Assembly: GCF_017303055.1 (NCBI RefSeq)
Contig: NZ_JAEKJT010000007.1
Span: 243,665 to 307,664 of the forward strand
Length of the DNA: 64,000 bases
Direction of reading: 5' to 3'
Origin: Halomonas litopenaei
GTDB taxonomy: Bacteria > Pseudomonadota > Gammaproteobacteria > Pseudomonadales > Halomonadaceae
The notes beneath the pieces are model-generated. The model was not told the DNA's origin and did not search any database. It was given only the letters and a program-made list of their open reading frames with translations. This document shows, one piece after another, positions 1 to 8,354 of this stretch. Within the stretch, counting starts at the first letter, position 1. Each line of letters opens with the position of its first letter. Both the position numbers and the translations under genes were made by a program.

Positions 1-658
1 AGCACCAGGTAAAGGCCCCCATGGCCAGCGCCATGCCCAGCAGCCCGAACAACGGAGCCACCAGCACCAAGGCCAGGCAGGGCAGCAAGGCAAGCGCGAG
101 GTCGCCCCAGTAGAGCCCCTGTTGCCACTGATAGGCCAGCCCCTGGGGCCGGGCAGCGGGTACGCTGATCAGAAGCGCTACCGCCGCCCCCCGGGACAGG
201 GCGGGCAGTACCACAAGCCCCCACAGTGGTGCCTCCAGCGCCAGCCAGCACCACAGCAGTGCTCCCTTCCATGCCAGCAGAAACACCAGTGCCAGGATGC
301 CGAAACTGCCCACCTGGGGATCCTTCATGATCTCCCAGCGACGTTCCAGCGAGGTGTTGCTGCCAAGGGCGTCGGCCAGGTCCATGACACCATCCAGATG
401 CAGCCCGCCGGTCGCGCCGACCCACAGGGTCAGCAGCAACAGCGCTCTCAGCGGGTCCGGCAAGGCACTGGAGGCAGCCGCCAGCGACGCCATTAGCCCG
501 CCTATGGCGAGCCCCACCAGCGGGTAGCAACGTGCCGCCCAGCGCCGATTGGCGTCATTCCAGTCGATCGCGATCGGCAGCGGTATCCGGGTCAAAAACT
601 GGATCGCCAGCCCCAGACCCGCCAGCATCGGCGCACAGCGTGTTGTCATGTCTTTCAC
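1..658 (-). CDS. cobS: Adenosylcobinamide-GDP ribazoletransferase (cobalamin synthase), 3' end missing
   Basis: Joins adenosylcobinamide-GDP to alpha-ribazole (or its phosphate) to make cobalamin or its phosphate, in the inner membrane. The visible 219 residues contain the family's early segment with LTRIPLP and PLVGLAIGGL, then GGLHLDGVMDLADALGS, the acidic metal-binding patch typical of CobS, followed by hydrophobic helices. The gene leaves the window at base 1; the family is about 240-260 residues, so roughly 30 C-terminal residues are missing. I chose the GTG at 658 because AGGAG lies 6 bases upstream; an in-frame ATG at 649 is the alternative. It is last in the leftward cob operon, 94 bases after cobU. 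Confidence 0.93.
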   Translation of the reverse strand, partial: MKDMTTRCAPMLAGLGLAIQFLTRIPLPIAIDWNDANRRWAARCYPLVGLAIGGLMASLAAASSALPDPLRALLLLTLWVGATGGLHLDGVMDLADALGSNTSLERRWEIMKDPQVGSFGILALVFLLAWKGALLWCWLALEAPLWGLVVLPALSRGAAVALLISVPAARPQGLAYQWQQGLYWGDLALALLPCLALVLVAPLFGLLGMALAMGAFTWC

Positions 659-752
659 CAGATTCTCCTGCCGCATCTTCCTTGCACGCTGTCCTGTCAG
701 AGGTGCGGGCCCAGCCGTCAGGGAGCCACTGTCGCATCACTGGTCTTGGCCA

Positions 753-1322
753 CTACCTGCCACTACCTGCCACTGCCGGCCACTCAATCATCTGCCCTGC
801 CACCACTTCGATCACCCGGTCGGCCCGACGTGCCAACAGCCGATGTAGCCGCTGCAGTTCTCGCACATACCAGCGCACCAGCGCATCCTGGGCAGGTAGC
901 TCCTCATTGAGGTCGTTGGACACCACGACCAAGTGGATATCCCGCTGACGCGCATCGGCCAGTACGGCCGCCAGCTCCGCCTGAGCAAGCCGTGCTGCCT
1001 GGCGCCTTGGGCCGGGATCGATGCCGTCGGCAAACAGGCGTTGGCTTGTCCATAGGGTCAGGCAATCCAGCAGGACGCTATCGCCAGGAGCCACGGTACG
1101 CCAGGGGTCGAGCAGCTGCAGCGGTGCTTCCAGGGTGCGCCAGTGGCGATCACGGCGGGCCCGGTGACGGGCCACTCGAGCCGCCATTTCGCGGTCACTG
1201 GAGCGAGCCGTCGCCAGATACCAGAGCTGGCTACTGGGCCTGTCAGCGTGCAGCGCAAGAGCCGCCTGTTCAGCGATACGACTCTTTCCGGAGCGAACGC
1301 CTCCCGCGATAAAGACGATCAT
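753..1322 (-). CDS. cobU: Bifunctional adenosylcobinamide kinase / adenosylcobinamide-phosphate guanylyltransferase
   Basis: Phosphorylates adenosylcobinamide and then transfers GMP to it, supplying the activated ring for CobS. The P-loop GGVRSGKS lies at about residues 6-13, followed by the RHRARRDRHW region that holds the guanylylated histidine in this family, and VVSNDLNEELPAQ, close to the conserved VSNEVG-type motif. The start at 1322 overlaps the stop of the upstream cobD by ATGA, which argues for translational coupling and for rejecting an upstream in-frame start at 1364. The last codons lie in a 10-bp tandem duplication, so the stop codon sits inside a repeat. About 189 residues, normal for the family. 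Confidence 0.92.
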   Translation of the reverse strand: MIVFIAGGVRSGKSRIAEQAALALHADRPSSQLWYLATARSSDREMAARVARHRARRDRHWRTLEAPLQLLDPWRTVAPGDSVLLDCLTLWTSQRLFADGIDPGPRRQAARLAQAELAAVLADARQRDIHLVVVSNDLNEELPAQDALVRWYVRELQRLHRLLARRADRVIEVVAGQMIEWPAVAGSGR

Positions 1323-2464
1323 GCGCCGCTGCCCCACCGCTCTGCCTGTGGCGAATCGCGCCACTCTTCCAGCCGCCGTATCAGCAGCTGATTCCCCTGT
1401 CGTTGCTGCAATGCCACACGCACCCAGGCACCGTCGAGGCCAGCGAAGGTGTGGGTGTGACGAACCAAGACGCCATCACGCGCCAGGTGTCTGACGAGGC
1501 CTTCACCTTTTGCTCGGGATGGCGCCCCTGGCGGGCGAAACAGGACAAAGTTGGCTTGGGTCGGCAGGGCGACCAGGCCAAGCCTGCCCAGCGCCGGTGG
1601 CAGATAGGCACGCTCGGCCATGACCCAGTCCCGCGTCCTGCTGGCAAAGTCGGTATCCGCCAGAAGGGCCGGCACCAGAGCACTGGCCAGTCCATTGACG
1701 CTCCACGCTGGCTGATGACGCTGCAGGCGTCGACAGCAGCTCGCTGACGCCACCAGGTAGCCAAGGCGCAGGCCAGCCAGGGCGTAAAATTTGGTCAATG
1801 AGCGCAGCAATATCAGCGGCAGCCCCTGGTCCACCAGCGCCGTCAATGACATTCCAGGGTCGGCAAAGTCGACAAAGGCCTCGTCCACCACCACCAGAGC
1901 CCCACGGCGTCTTGCCGCCTCTAGCAATGTCACCACGTCCTCGCGGGCCATGCAGGCACCGGTGGGATTGTTGGGCCGACAGAGGAATATCAGATCGACC
2001 TTGTCGGCGGAGGCGTCCAGGCGAGACGTCAACCGTTCGATATCCAGCGGCGCACCCTCGGGATTCAGCTCATATCGCTCGACGGCGATCCCGTTGAGCG
2101 CGCAAGCTCGCGCATACTCTCCAAAGGTGGGTTCGACGATCAGCGCGCGCCCGCCTCGGTATGCACTGGCCACAAGATGGATGGCTTCGGCGCCGCCATT
2201 GGTCAACAGCAACCGATCAGCGCCGAGACCCAACGCGGCTGCCAAGGCCGCATAGGCCGCGGGGTGGCCAGGATCAGGGTAGTGCCGGACGCTCTCCAGG
2301 CTGTCCTTCAGCCAATCGGCCAGCCAATCGGGAGGCCCCAGGGGGTTGAGACTGGCACTGAGGTCGAGCCGCGGTTCGGTCCCCGCCAGGCCGAGCCGCT
2401 GCAGCAACGCCACGCCCTGCCCGCCGTGTTCGGGCCAGTCCGCCTTCGTCCCTCGCTGATTCAC
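1319..2464 (-). CDS. cobD: L-threonine-O-3-phosphate decarboxylase (CobD of Salmonella, CobC of Pseudomonas)
   Basis: PLP-dependent class I/II aminotransferase-fold enzyme that makes (R)-1-amino-2-propanol phosphate, the linker that CbiB attaches to the corrinoid. Visible marks: RPNNPTG at residues 163-169, VVVDEAF with the PLP-pairing Asp194, SLTKFYALAGLRLGY with the Schiff-base lysine at Lys225, and a C-terminal arginine-rich carboxylate-binding region. 381 residues, within the family range. Overlaps cbiB upstream and cobU downstream by 4 bases each, so it is the middle gene of a tightly coupled operon. Naming differs between species, hence both names in the call. Confidence 0.92.
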   Translation of the reverse strand: MNQRGTKADWPEHGGQGVALLQRLGLAGTEPRLDLSASLNPLGPPDWLADWLKDSLESVRHYPDPGHPAAYAALAAALGLGADRLLLTNGGAEAIHLVASAYRGGRALIVEPTFGEYARACALNGIAVERYELNPEGAPLDIERLTSRLDASADKVDLIFLCRPNNPTGACMAREDVVTLLEAARRRGALVVVDEAFVDFADPGMSLTALVDQGLPLILLRSLTKFYALAGLRLGYLVASASCCRRLQRHQPAWSVNGLASALVPALLADTDFASRTRDWVMAERAYLPPALGRLGLVALPTQANFVLFRPPGAPSRAKGEGLVRHLARDGVLVRHTHTFAGLDGAWVRVALQQRQGNQLLIRRLEEWRDSPQAERWGSGA

Positions 2465-3603
2465 GCCACACTCCCCAGAGCCAGTATCGCCAACGACATC
2501 ACTATCAGGCTGCCCAGAGTGCCGGCGTAAAGACAGTGAATCGCCGCCGCAATGTGTGCAGGCCTCAGTGGCTGCAACGGTGTGCCGAGTACGGCGCGCC
2601 GGCTGACCTGCTCGCCATACCGATTGGTCCCTCCCAGCTGCACGCCCAGCAGGTTTGCCACCATGGCTTCAGGCCAGCCCGCATTGGGACTGGGGTGAGA
2701 CGGTGCCTGGCGGCGGGTCGCACCAAGCGCGCCCTGTACATTGCCATGCACCTGATAGTCGCCGCGCAGAGGCGCTGGCACTATCCACCGGACTAGCCAC
2801 ATGAACAGCCACATGACCAGCCACATGGCCAGCGCCGTCAGCCGTGCCGGCACCAGGTTGACCAGGTCATCGAGTCGCGCCGCTGCCCAGCCAAACGCCA
2901 GGTAGCGCTCACTGCGGTGGCCGACCATGGAATCCAGGGTATTGATCGCCTTGTAAGCCAGCGCCAGCGGCGCTCCGCCTACCAGCGCCCAGAACAGGGG
3001 GGCGGTGATACCGTCGACGGTGTTCTCGGCCACGCTCTCCACGCAGGCGCGGGTCACACCGGTCTCATCGAGCTCGCGAGTATCGCGCCCCACGATCGCC
3101 GACACCGCCAGGCGTGCGCTCGCCAGGTCGCCGGCCATCAGAGGAACCGCCACCTGCCGCGCTGCCAGCACCAATCCTCGGCAGGCCAGGCACGTCCATA
3201 TCAACAGCAGTTCCAGCGCCAGGCCCCACCAGGGGCTGACGGAGGCTGCCAGGCCAAGGGCGAACGCCGATGCGGCCCACACCAGCCCCACCACGATCAG
3301 CACCAGCGCTATGCCATTGAGGCGACGCCCTATCTGGCTGCCACGATTGAGGACGCTCTCCAGCTTGGCAATCAAGCGTCCCATCCCCACCACCGGGTGT
3401 GGCAGCCAGCGAGGATCACCCAGCCACAGGTCCAGGATCAGCGCCAGCACCACCACGATGAGCCCAACACTGCTGAAGGGGGCCAGGCCCAGCGGCTCAA
3501 ACCAGGACAAGCCCTCCGGCGCCTTATCGGCAAGGACCGCCTGCCACTCGCTTGCTGCATTCATCGAGGCCCACCGACTCCCTTCGCTGCCATCGACACT
3601 CAT
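2461..3603 (-). CDS. cbiB: Adenosylcobinamide-phosphate synthase (CbiB/CobD), with internal repeat
   Basis: Integral membrane enzyme that amidates adenosylcobyric acid with aminopropanol phosphate. Recognised from LDLWLGDPRWLPHPVVGMGRLI, ESVAENTVDGITAPLFWALVGGAPLALAYKAINTLDSMVGH (given here as landmarks) and HPSPNAGWPEA. At 380 residues it is longer than the usual 300-320; the extra length lies in an N-terminal tail of about 45 residues and in a hydrophobic run MWLVMWLFMWLVRW encoded by three 12-bp repeats (2795-2830). The start at 3603 overlaps the cobT stop by ATGA; an internal ATG at 3564 is an alternative. Several predicted membrane segments. Confidence 0.92.
   Translation of the reverse strand: MSVDGSEGSRWASMNAASEWQAVLADKAPEGLSWFEPLGLAPFSSVGLIVVVLALILDLWLGDPRWLPHPVVGMGRLIAKLESVLNRGSQIGRRLNGIALVLIVVGLVWAASAFALGLAASVSPWWGLALELLLIWTCLACRGLVLAARQVAVPLMAGDLASARLAVSAIVGRDTRELDETGVTRACVESVAENTVDGITAPLFWALVGGAPLALAYKAINTLDSMVGHRSERYLAFGWAAARLDDLVNLVPARLTALAMWLVMWLFMWLVRWIVPAPLRGDYQVHGNVQGALGATRRQAPSHPSPNAGWPEAMVANLLGVQLGGTNRYGEQVSRRAVLGTPLQPLRPAHIAAAIHCLYAGTLGSLIVMSLAILALGSVA
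2795..2830. repeat. Three 12-bp tandem repeats inside cbiB
   Basis: Three consecutive copies of AGCCACATGRMC (2795-2806, 2807-2818, 2819-2830) differ at one or two bases. On the coding strand they give a periodic Met-Trp-Leu-Val/Phe run. The period is a multiple of three, so copy-number changes would keep the reading frame. Confidence 0.85.
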
Positions 3604-4667
3604 TGGCCAGCATCGACGCCGGCATCATCGAAGGTCGCCATTTCTGCGAGCATGTCGCAGGCGCTTTGCAGCAGCGGATAGGCCAAGGCAGCCCCACTGC
3701 CCTCGCCCAGTCTGAGGCCGAGCGCCAGCAGTGGCTCCCCGCCGAGGGCGGCCAGGGCCTCGCCATGCCCCGCTTCATCGCTGCGATGACCAAACACCAG
3801 GTAGTCGCGCACACCGGGGGCCAGGCGCGTCGCGGCGAGCGCCGCCACCGTGGCGATAAAACCATCTACCAGCACCGGGGTGCGACTGGCCGCAGCGGAC
3901 ACGCAGGCTCCCGCCATGGCCACAATCTCAAGCCCACCGAACCGCGCCAGGGTATCCAGTGCAGTGCGCCCGGTTCCACGGGCCAGCGCCCTGCCGATGA
4001 CCTCACGCTTATGGCGTAGACGTTGATCGTCGATACCCGTGCCGCGTCCGGTCACGGCATCCACCGAGAGCCCGGTAAAGGCGGCCAGCAAGGCACTGCT
4101 CGCGGTGGTATTGGCGATCCCCATTTCCCCCAAGATCAGGCACCCGGCACCCTGATCGGTGGCACGCCGCGCGGCGCGGACACCGACGTTCAGGGCAGCC
4201 TGCACGTCATCCTGGCTCATGGCATCTTCCCTGGCGATATTGCCGGTGCCGCTTCTGACTCGATCAACGACAACGCCTGCCACTCCCGCGCAGGATGTGG
4301 ACACACCTACATCGACCACTTCCAGGCGAGCCTTGAGGCGTCTGGCGAAAACATTGATGGCGGCCCCACCCTGGGCAAAGTTGGCCACCATCTGCGCCGT
4401 GACGGAGGCAGGAAACGCCGACACGCCCTCCGCCGCTACCCCGTGATCGGCAGCGAAGACAATGACGGCAGGAGGGTCGACACGCGGCAATGCCTGCCCG
4501 GTCATTGCCGCCAGGTCCGCCACAAGGTGTTCCAACTTGCCCAGGCTACCCGGCGGCTTGGTCAGACGGTCAAGACGAGCGCAGGCGCGCTGCCGTGCCA
4601 GAGGATCCAGAGGAGGAATGCTGTCAAGCAGCTCGGTGAGAGTCGGGGGCGGGTTCAGCTCGGGCAC
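3600..4667 (-). CDS. cobT: Nicotinate-nucleotide-dimethylbenzimidazole phosphoribosyltransferase
   Basis: Activates the lower ligand by transferring phosphoribose from nicotinate mononucleotide to dimethylbenzimidazole, giving alpha-ribazole phosphate. Family marks: LTKPPGSLGKLE near residue 36, FAADHGVA near 70, GEMGIANTTASSAL near 175, and RLGEGSGAA near the C-terminus, where Glu322 corresponds to the catalytic base. Starts with GTG at 4667. First gene of the leftward five-gene cob operon; the corrin-ring pathway itself is not in the window. I could not find a cobalamin riboswitch in its 5' region. Confidence 0.94.
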   Translation of the reverse strand: MPELNPPPTLTELLDSIPPLDPLARQRACARLDRLTKPPGSLGKLEHLVADLAAMTGQALPRVDPPAVIVFAADHGVAAEGVSAFPASVTAQMVANFAQGGAAINVFARRLKARLEVVDVGVSTSCAGVAGVVVDRVRSGTGNIAREDAMSQDDVQAALNVGVRAARRATDQGAGCLILGEMGIANTTASSALLAAFTGLSVDAVTGRGTGIDDQRLRHKREVIGRALARGTGRTALDTLARFGGLEIVAMAGACVSAAASRTPVLVDGFIATVAALAATRLAPGVRDYLVFGHRSDEAGHGEALAALGGEPLLALGLRLGEGSGAALAYPLLQSACDMLAEMATFDDAGVDAGQ

Positions 4668-5358
4668 GTCAGATCATCCGGTGGGCTGGAGCGCTGCATA
4701 CAGCGGCGTTTCAAGTGGTCCGCTCGCCGGACGACAGCGGCGGAGTCGAAAGGGCGAGCTTAGCAGATCGCCTCAATGGCTTCTGCATCACCTGAGTGGC
4801 GTGTACAACGCCCTGAGTCGACCTCCCTCCTGTGCTCCGCCCAGCCAGCCCCTCTTGAGGGAGCGCATCCCTTAGACGCTGCCACCAGACTCCAGCTGCA
4901 GGCCTCGGAAATCCTTGGAAGCGCACGTTCAAACGGCCAGCTGACCACCGAACGGCTGCTGACGGCAGTAACGCCATCTGGAAGACATGCGAACCCACGG
5001 CGATCACGCACGAGTGGATGCTGGCGCCTGCGGAATGCCGCTCTGCCCGGCATAAATGTCTCATAACATTGATAATGATCAGGGAGTTGCCGAAATGTCA
5101 TATCGACACAGGATATTCAGCAACTATGCTGATCTGCAGTCGCCTTACGCACTGAGGCATGCCTTACGCATGCTTCAGTGCGTCGCGTTTAAGGAAAACG
5201 CGACCCCCTCTCCCATGGCAAACAAGGACCCTACCCTCACGCTTCAAGACGCCAGACCCGGCGAGGCGTCGCAAGACCCGGAAATACCGCAGCACCACCG
5301 CGGTAACCAAGCCGTTTTCGCATCATGCACTGAAACACGCTAACGAAAAGGAGTGATC
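4668..5358. other. Divergent intergenic region between cobT and the sulfatase gene
   Basis: About 690 bases without a convincing gene. It must hold the promoter of the leftward cob operon and that of the rightward sulfatase. I searched both strands for the conserved B12-box and the other conserved pieces of a cobalamin riboswitch and did not see them. The right part holds two adjacent hairpins (5149-5204) and an AT-rich patch around 5060-5080. A 95-codon open frame at 5056-5343 runs through the hairpins and has no family resemblance. Confidence 0.6.
5149..5204 (+). other. Two adjacent stem-loops in the sulfatase leader
   Basis: The first stem pairs 5149-5162 with 5168-5181 (14 bp, one G-U, 5-base loop). 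It is followed immediately by a second stem pairing 5182-5190 with 5196-5204 (9 bp perfect, 5-base loop). No run of T follows, so these are not classical terminators. They lie about 155 bases upstream of the sulfatase start and could be transcript-stabilising or regulatory. Confidence 0.55.
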
Positions 5359-6915
5359 ATGAGATTGCATTCGTCGGTATCCAGTACGCCCTGGAAGGGC
5401 ATCGTGGTGGCATCGCTGGCAGCTGTCAGCCTTGCCGCAAGCATCCAGCCTGCCGCGGCTACCGAAGAGGACGACTCATCGGACAAGCCAAACATCCTGG
5501 TCATCATGGGTGACGATATCGGCTGGTTCAACACCAGTGCCTATAACAACGGCATGATGGGCTATACCACACCCAATATCGATAGCATCGCTGAGGAAGG
5601 CATTCGCTTTACCGACGCCTACGGCCAGCAGAGCTGTACCGCCGGTCGCTCTGCCTTTATCACCGGCCAGTCACCCAAGCGAACCGGTCTTCTCAAGATT
5701 GGCATGCCAGGGGACCCCCTCGGCCTGCAGCCGGAAGACCCCACCATCGCCGAAATCCTCAAGCCGATGGGCTACGCCACCGGCCAGTTCGGCAAGAACC
5801 ACCTGGGTGACCGCGACGAGTACCTGCCGACCAATCATGGCTTCGACGAGTTCTTCGGCAACCTCTACCACCTGAATGCGGAAGAAGAACCGGAAAACCC
5901 CGACTACCCGGGTGACCCAGAATTCCGTGAGCAGTTCGGCCCACGTGGCGTCATTCGCTCCACCGCCGATGGCCAGATCGAGGATACCGGCCCGCTGACC
6001 AAGCAGCGTATGGAAACCATCGATGAGGAATTCCTGGCCGCGACAGAGGACTTCATCGAGCGCCAGGAAGCCTCGGATACGCCCTGGTTCGTGTGGTACA
6101 ACACCACCCGCATGCACATCTTCACCCACCTGAAGGATGAGAGCGAAGGCCGCACCGGACTGGGTGTCTACGCCGACGGTATGGTCGAACATGACGCTCT
6201 CGTGGGTCGCCTGCTCGACAAGCTCGAAGAGCTGGGCGCTGATGACAACACCATCATCGTCTACACCACCGACAATGGTGCCGAGAAGTTTACCTGGCCG
6301 GATGGCGGGACCACGCCCTTCCGCGGCGAAAAGGCGACCACCTGGGAAGGGGGTATTCGCGTTCCATTCATGATGAGCTGGCCGGGCCATATCGCACCGG
6401 GACAGGTCTCCAACGAGATCTTGTCACTGGAGGACATGTTCCCGACGCTGATCGCCGCCGCGGGTGAGCCCGACATCAAGCAGAAGCTGCTCGACGGCTA
6501 CAGCGCCGGTGACAAGGACTTCAACGTCCACCTCGATGGCTACAACCTGCTGCCTAACCTTACCGGTGCCGAAGATGCCGGCGAATGGCCGCGCAACACC
6601 TTCTTCGCCTTCGTCGATGACGGTTCGCTGGGTGCCGTGCGCTTCGATCGCTTCAAGGCCCACTTCAGCATCCAGGAGCACGAGGGGATGGACGCATGGC
6701 GGCGTCCGCAGACCCAGCTCAAGGCCCCGCTCTTGATCGACCTGCAGGCGGACCCCTTCGAGGCAGCCCCGCTGGATTCTTCCTACTATGACGACTGGCA
6801 GCTGCGTCGCATGTATGCCTTTGGTCCGGTAGGCAAGATCGTGGCGGACTTCATGGCCACCTTTGAAGAATACCCCCAGCGCCAGGAAGCCGGCTCCTTT
6901 ACGCCGAAGCAATAA
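5359..6915 (+). CDS. Periplasmic sulfatase (arylsulfatase family), CxAxR type
   Basis: Hydrolyses a sulfate ester after one residue is converted to formylglycine. ATG 5359 is preceded by AAAGGAG at 5 bases; a GTG at 5353 lies inside that ribosome-binding site. An N-terminal signal peptide of about 35 residues ends near PAAAT, so the enzyme is exported. Landmarks: NILVIMGDDIGW (metal-binding Asp pair), CTAGR at residues 93-97 with Cys93 as the formylglycine site, GKNHLGD, and TTDNGAEKFTWPDGG. The motif is CxAxR rather than the commoner CxPxR. No maturase of the FGE type is visible next to it. 518 residues, normal for the family; substrate unknown. Confidence 0.88.
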   Translation: MRLHSSVSSTPWKGIVVASLAAVSLAASIQPAAATEEDDSSDKPNILVIMGDDIGWFNTSAYNNGMMGYTTPNIDSIAEEGIRFTDAYGQQSCTAGRSAFITGQSPKRTGLLKIGMPGDPLGLQPEDPTIAEILKPMGYATGQFGKNHLGDRDEYLPTNHGFDEFFGNLYHLNAEEEPENPDYPGDPEFREQFGPRGVIRSTADGQIEDTGPLTKQRMETIDEEFLAATEDFIERQEASDTPWFVWYNTTRMHIFTHLKDESEGRTGLGVYADGMVEHDALVGRLLDKLEELGADDNTIIVYTTDNGAEKFTWPDGGTTPFRGEKATTWEGGIRVPFMMSWPGHIAPGQVSNEILSLEDMFPTLIAAAGEPDIKQKLLDGYSAGDKDFNVHLDGYNLLPNLTGAEDAGEWPRNTFFAFVDDGSLGAVRFDRFKAHFSIQEHEGMDAWRRPQTQLKAPLLIDLQADPFEAAPLDSSYYDDWQLRRMYAFGPVGKIVADFMATFEEYPQRQEAGSFTPKQ

Positions 6916-6935
6916 CGCTTCCCTGGTAAACCAAC

Positions 6936-6961
6936 AAGAGGCCGCCCTTGGGCGGCCTCTT
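6936..6961 (+). terminator. Terminator after the sulfatase gene
   Basis: A 12-bp perfect GC-rich stem pairs 6936-6947 with 6950-6961, 21 bases after the sulfatase stop codon. Only weak T-richness follows on the plus strand. Confidence 0.75.
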
Positions 6962-7027
6962 GCGGTTGCACCCCCTTCCCTCGCGAGCGCCAAAACACTG
7001 GATATAAAAACAGTTATCTACTAACCT

Positions 7028-8113
7028 ATGACCATCGAAAACGGCCGAGGATCAGACCCGATGGATCCGATCAAGGGACGCGGTGCCACCTTCTCACCGG
7101 CCAACCGCTTTGCCCCGACCCGCAGCGAAGCGGAGCATGATGGCTGGTGGCAGGAGGCGATGCCCGAGCGCATCGCTACGGTAACGGCAACAGAATCCGC
7201 CAAGAGCGCCCTGTCGTGGAATCGCTCACCCGATCTGCCCTTTGACCGTTCCATCAATCCTTACCGAGGCTGCGAGCATGGCTGCATCTACTGCTATGCG
7301 CGGCCAAGTCATGCCTATTGGGACATGTCCCCCGGGATCGATTTCGAAACACGCCTGATCGCCCGAACCGGGCTGGTGGAGCGGCTTCGTGAAGAGCTGT
7401 GCAAACCACAGTACGTCTGCCGCCCCATCAACCTGTCCGGCAATACCGATGCCTATCAACCCATCGAAGCCGAGTACCGCTCTACGCGGGCGTTACTTGA
7501 GCTGCTGCTGGAATGCCGACACCCGGTCACCTTGATCACCAAGAGCACGCTGATCCTGCGCGACAAGGAGGTGTTACAGGCCTTGGCGCGACGGCGGCTG
7601 GTCAAGGTCATGATCAGCCTCACTAGCCTGGATGACGATCTCAAACGGCGCTTGGAGCCCAGGGCTGCCTCGCCCAAGGCAAGGCTGAAAACCTTGCACG
7701 AGCTGGCGGCTCTCGGCATCCCCACCGGCGCCCTGATATCGCCGGTCATTCCCGGATTGACCGATCATGAGCTTGAAACCTTGCTGACCGCTGCGAAAGA
7801 CGCGGGGGCCAGCAGTGCAGGTTGGATGCTGCTGCGTCTACCCCATGAAGTCGCCCCACTGTTTGCAGAGTGGCTCGAGCATCATTACCCACAACGCGCA
7901 GCAAAGGTGATGAGCCTGATTCGCCAGTGTCGCAACGGACAGGACTACGACAGCCGTTTTGGTCACCGCATGCGCGGCCAAGGAGTCTTCGCCGACCTGC
8001 TCGATCAGCGCTACCGTAAGGCCTGCCGTCGCCTTGGCCTGCCACAGCGCGATGAAACGACGCTGGATACCTCCAGCTTCAGGCCTCCCCAGCGGCAGGG
8101 GTCACTGTTCTGA
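7028..8113 (+). CDS. PA0069-family radical SAM protein
   Basis: Radical SAM protein of the SplB-like group named after PA0069 of Pseudomonas; the reaction is not known to me. The cluster-binding motif is CEHGCIYCYAR with Cys82, Cys86 and Cys89 (CxxxCxxC), in the context INPYRGCEHGC. Further landmarks are the SAM-binding region around NLSGNTDAYQPIE and LITKSTLILRDKE. 361 residues, complete. No strong ribosome-binding site is visible at the ATG; a second in-frame ATG lies 33 bases downstream. It follows the sulfatase after a terminator. It is not a known anaerobic sulfatase maturase: the extra C-terminal cysteine-rich SPASM domain is absent. Confidence 0.86.
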   Translation: MTIENGRGSDPMDPIKGRGATFSPANRFAPTRSEAEHDGWWQEAMPERIATVTATESAKSALSWNRSPDLPFDRSINPYRGCEHGCIYCYARPSHAYWDMSPGIDFETRLIARTGLVERLREELCKPQYVCRPINLSGNTDAYQPIEAEYRSTRALLELLLECRHPVTLITKSTLILRDKEVLQALARRRLVKVMISLTSLDDDLKRRLEPRAASPKARLKTLHELAALGIPTGALISPVIPGLTDHELETLLTAAKDAGASSAGWMLLRLPHEVAPLFAEWLEHHYPQRAAKVMSLIRQCRNGQDYDSRFGHRMRGQGVFADLLDQRYRKACRRLGLPQRDETTLDTSSFRPPQRQGSLF

Positions 8114-8354
8114 CTGTCGTACCTTCTGCGATGTCACCCTTGCTGGCGGCGTTCGCGGCCCATCTCGCCTGACCTCACTTAAGAACCGCTTCTAGCTGCA
8201 CAAACGCCTCGTGCTGCAGAACCGCTTCGTCTGACGCTTCGTCCTATGCTGGTTCCATCATCGATACGCCACTGGCCTGGCCGGTCACTACGGGACTGCC
8301 TACTCTGACAACACCCTGGCATAACGAAAGACCAAATAACGATAAGGAGCCCCC

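Noticed and set aside
5065..5081. Possible Fur box (TTGATAATGATC)
   Set aside because: Only one half-site agrees with the Fur consensus; the second half does not pair.
5056..5343. 95-codon open frame upstream of the sulfatase gene
   Set aside because: Runs through two strong hairpins, has no family resemblance and no good ribosome-binding site; treated as leader sequence.
7028..8113. Radical SAM protein as maturase of the adjacent sulfatase
   Set aside because: Matches the PA0069/SplB-like type and lacks the C-terminal cysteine-rich domain of anaerobic sulfatase maturases; a terminator separates the genes.
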